Assembly (NCBI GenBank): GCA_022574315.1
Contig: JACZSH010000059.1
Location: forward strand, 1 to 8,993
Source of the DNA: Chloroflexota bacterium
Lineage (GTDB): Bacteria > Chloroflexota > Dehalococcoidia > Dehalococcoidales > RBG-16-60-22
Direction of reading: 5' to 3'
DNA length: 8,993 bases
Part shown: in pieces, positions 7,493-8,993 of the stretch
How the letters are laid out: each line of letters begins with the position of its first letter
Numbering within the stretch: position 1 is the first letter of the stretch
Made by a program: the position numbers and the translations under genes
Notes under the pieces: model-generated
What the model was told of the DNA's origin: nothing
What the model saw: only the letters and a program-made list of their open reading frames with translations
The model's database searches: none

Positions 7493-8694
7493 TACAGGTC
7501 GCTCCAGACGCTCTTACCTTCAACGTGGCCTGGTATCGGCAGGTCGAGGGCGTCCAAGATTGACGGCATGATATCGACCAGTTCCAGGTGGGAATCCCCG
7601 ACCAGGCTCCGGTTGGAAACGAAGACGCCGTCCATGTCGGGATAGTCGGGCAGGTAGCCGTGTATCGAAGCGGGCAGGTGACCGCGTGGTTTACCCAGCA
7701 CGGAGACCAGCCCGTGGGTAAACGCGCCGGGAGTATCAAGGTAGTAAATGAGGTCGCCGTAGCGGTTATCCGGCATATCAACCCGGTATTTCCGCAGGTG
7801 CTCTTCGGTCAGAATAAAACCCTTTCCCAGGCTGGACAATGCCTCGGTGACCGCCTCAGCCTCTTTTTCGTTCCTGAACCAGAAACGGGCGTAGTTGATA
7901 TCTATGATGTGGATGTAGTCGTTTATATCCTTACCCCGCCCGGCGAAAAACTCGGACAGGTTGATACCCTCCTTTACCGCCATATGGCCGTGGTCGGAAT
8001 ACAGCATGAAGCAAAAGTCGCCGAGCGCTTTCTCAAAGAGCCGGTACTTCTGCTCCAGCACCCGGTCGATTTTCCCCAGGCGCTCCTGGGTCTCCACCGA
8101 GTCCGGGCCGTAACGATGTGAATACCCGTCGATGTCGCCGATAAAGAGGTACGTCCAGGGCTTGATATCGGAGAAATTATGCGCCTCAATCCAGCCCAGT
8201 GCCCGGTGGGTCTGCCCCTTCACCATGCCGATAACTTCATAGGGGACATGGTGGGCGCGGAGAACGTCAAAGATGGTCGGGTAATCGGTCAGGAAGCCGG
8301 GTTCGCTCCAGAACTTCTTCTCGTTAACGTCGAAATTGCTCCAGGCTGACATCGGCAGCCACCACAGGAAAGGCACATCGCAGAAGGCGGTATTGTGCCG
8401 CGTCAGCAGGGCGGTGGTCGTCCGGTAAAAAGCGTATTTGGTGTAGATGTTGTGGGGGAGACGGCCGATTCCCTGCAACCACTTGAAGGGAGAAGTATCC
8501 GGGGCATATCTCCAGACGAACCAGTTCCGGTGCTTATTGGGATAGACCCCGCTGTACATTGAGGCGTGGGAGGGATTGGAATAGCCGAGCTGGGTTCTTA
8601 GCCGTCTCCGGTGACCCAGCGAGCTGATAAAAGGCATATATTTCAGGCTGTCCGCTTTCAGTCCGTCCATGAAGACGGTAACTACTGGTTTCAC
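7492..8694 (-). CDS. Type I phosphodiesterase/nucleotide pyrophosphatase-like enzyme (alkaline phosphatase superfamily)
   Basis: 400 residues from GTG8694. The protein starts directly with strand one (KPVVTVFMDG) and has no signal peptide or membrane helix, so it is probably cytosolic. All expected two-metal ligands are visible: Asp10, Asp189 and His193 (DGYSHRYGP), Asp234-His235 (YSDHGHM) and His345 (HGYLPDYPDMDGVF). The segment SNPSHASMYSGVYP places Ser39 where NPP enzymes have their Thr nucleophile. A Trp- and Tyr-rich insertion (about 58-135) may act as a substrate-binding cap. The frame is open to 8910, but that extension is Arg/Pro-rich, overlaps the upstream gene in another frame and is a shadow. 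GTG8694 overlaps the upstream TGA as GTGA. The best Shine-Dalgarno (GGAGGAG, 8712-8718) is 17 bases away, so coupling or the weaker GAGAGA nearby must serve. The family hydrolyses phosphodiesters, pyrophosphates or phosphonates; the substrate is unknown. Confidence 0.87.
   Translation of the reverse strand: MKPVVTVFMDGLKADSLKYMPFISSLGHRRRLRTQLGYSNPSHASMYSGVYPNKHRNWFVWRYAPDTSPFKWLQGIGRLPHNIYTKYAFYRTTTALLTRHNTAFCDVPFLWWLPMSAWSNFDVNEKKFWSEPGFLTDYPTIFDVLRAHHVPYEVIGMVKGQTHRALGWIEAHNFSDIKPWTYLFIGDIDGYSHRYGPDSVETQERLGKIDRVLEQKYRLFEKALGDFCFMLYSDHGHMAVKEGINLSEFFAGRGKDINDYIHIIDINYARFWFRNEKEAEAVTEALSSLGKGFILTEEHLRKYRVDMPDNRYGDLIYYLDTPGAFTHGLVSVLGKPRGHLPASIHGYLPDYPDMDGVFVSNRSLVGDSHLELVDIMPSILDALDLPIPGHVEGKSVWSDL
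7502..7505 (-). promoter_or_regulatory. Ribosome binding site of the nucleotidyltransferase gene
   Basis: GGAG on the - strand, nine bases before ATG7492 and inside the last codons of the phosphodiesterase gene. It supports ATG7492 and translational coupling through the TAATG junction. Confidence 0.65.
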
Positions 8695-8993
8695 CGGCTT
8701 AATCTCTCTTTCTCCTCCAGGAAACGGGCGGCCGTCCGGTTGGCCAGGCGGGCACACTCGGTATCCGGCAGCTGGCGCAGTCGGCCCACCATGAAGCCGG
8801 CGGCGAAGGCCATGGGGATTCGATCGGCGAACGCCGGGGGAAGCACCTCGGCGGAGACTTCCCAGAGGCTCGCCGCGGTGGAGATGGTCTCGAACCAATG
8901 GGGGAACCACAGGCCGAACGCGCCTGCGAATACGGCGCTGAGGAGCATCGACACGTCCCAGGTTCTTCCCACGCGGACGTCGCAGGCGAAGAT
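8691..8993 (-). CDS. C-terminal fragment of an unidentified protein (faint PfkB-kinase-like tail)
   Basis: The frame is open to the right edge, giving 100 residues; the start lies outside the window. The codons are G/C-ending and the frame ends in TGA overlapping the next GTG (GTGA), which argues for a real gene and for coupling to the phosphodiesterase. The first part contains VSMLLSAVFAGAFGLWF and a HWFETISTAASLWEV segment. The last 43 residues (MAFAAGFMVGRLRQLPDTEC, then ARLANRTAA) recall the C-terminal helices of PfkB-type sugar kinases (AFAAGF...G...E.ARLANA.AA). However, the catalytic GAGD that should precede AF is absent (RIPM instead) and the upstream residues do not fit, so either the likeness is chance or the copy is catalytically dead. 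I make no functional assignment. Confidence 0.6.
   Translation of the reverse strand: MFACDVRVGRTWDVSMLLSAVFAGAFGLWFPHWFETISTAASLWEVSAEVLPPAFADRIPMAFAAGFMVGRLRQLPDTECARLANRTAARFLEEKERLSR

Noticed and set aside
7588..8121. Open frame of 177 codons on the + strand
   Set aside because: It is antisense to the conserved phosphodiesterase domain, whose metal ligands are in the other frame; long shadows are expected in GC-rich DNA.
8695..8910. N-terminal extension of the phosphodiesterase frame to 8910
   Set aside because: It is Arg/Pro/Gly-rich, overlaps the GC-rich upstream gene in another frame and has no family likeness; GTG8694 begins exactly at the first conserved strand.

Overview
The window holds seven protein-coding regions and no RNA gene, insertion sequence, CRISPR array or replication origin that I can support. 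One gene lies on the + strand and enters from the left edge. Six lie on the - strand and read from the right edge towards position 1213. The content (carbamoyltransferase, multi-pass glycosyltransferase-like protein, flippase, membrane-anchored sulfatase-fold enzyme) is typical of a surface polysaccharide or glycolipid locus. The organism is a prokaryote with Shine-Dalgarno-led genes and frequent GTG starts. The protein style recalls environmental Chloroflexota such as Dehalococcoidia, or mesophilic archaea, but this is an impression and not a placement.

Layout from left to right. 1-1200 (+): C-terminal two thirds of a NodU/CmcH-type carbamoyltransferase. 1213-2667 (-): Wzx/MATE-like polysaccharide flippase, converging on the first gene with a 12-base gap. 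2702-4582 (-): large membrane protein with GT-C glycosyltransferase features. 4583-4706: short intergenic stretch. 4707-6218 (-): five-helix membrane anchor plus an extracytoplasmic sulfatase/LTA-synthase-like domain, starting at a GTG with a good ribosome binding site. 6219-6313: AT-rich leader containing a perfect 12-bp palindrome. 6314-7492 (-): pol-beta-type nucleotidyltransferase domain with a long uncharacterised C-terminal part. 7492-8694 (-): soluble type I phosphodiesterase/nucleotide pyrophosphatase-like enzyme. 8691-8993 (-): C-terminal end of an unidentified protein cut by the window edge.

The three rightmost genes are tightly coupled: GTGA at 8691-8694 and TAATG at 7490-7494. They are visibly GC-rich. 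The sulfatase-like gene and the carbamoyltransferase are AT-richer, so the locus looks assembled from modules of different origin.

A plausible reading, which is inference, is that the membrane modules build, flip and decorate a cell-surface glycan. The GT-C protein would add a sugar from a lipid carrier, the flippase would move lipid-linked units, the sulfatase-fold enzyme would add or remove a phospho- or sulfo-substituent outside the membrane, and the carbamoyltransferase would carbamoylate a sugar hydroxyl. The cytosolic nucleotidyltransferase and phosphodiesterase pair is the least explained part and the best candidate for an undescribed two-enzyme module.
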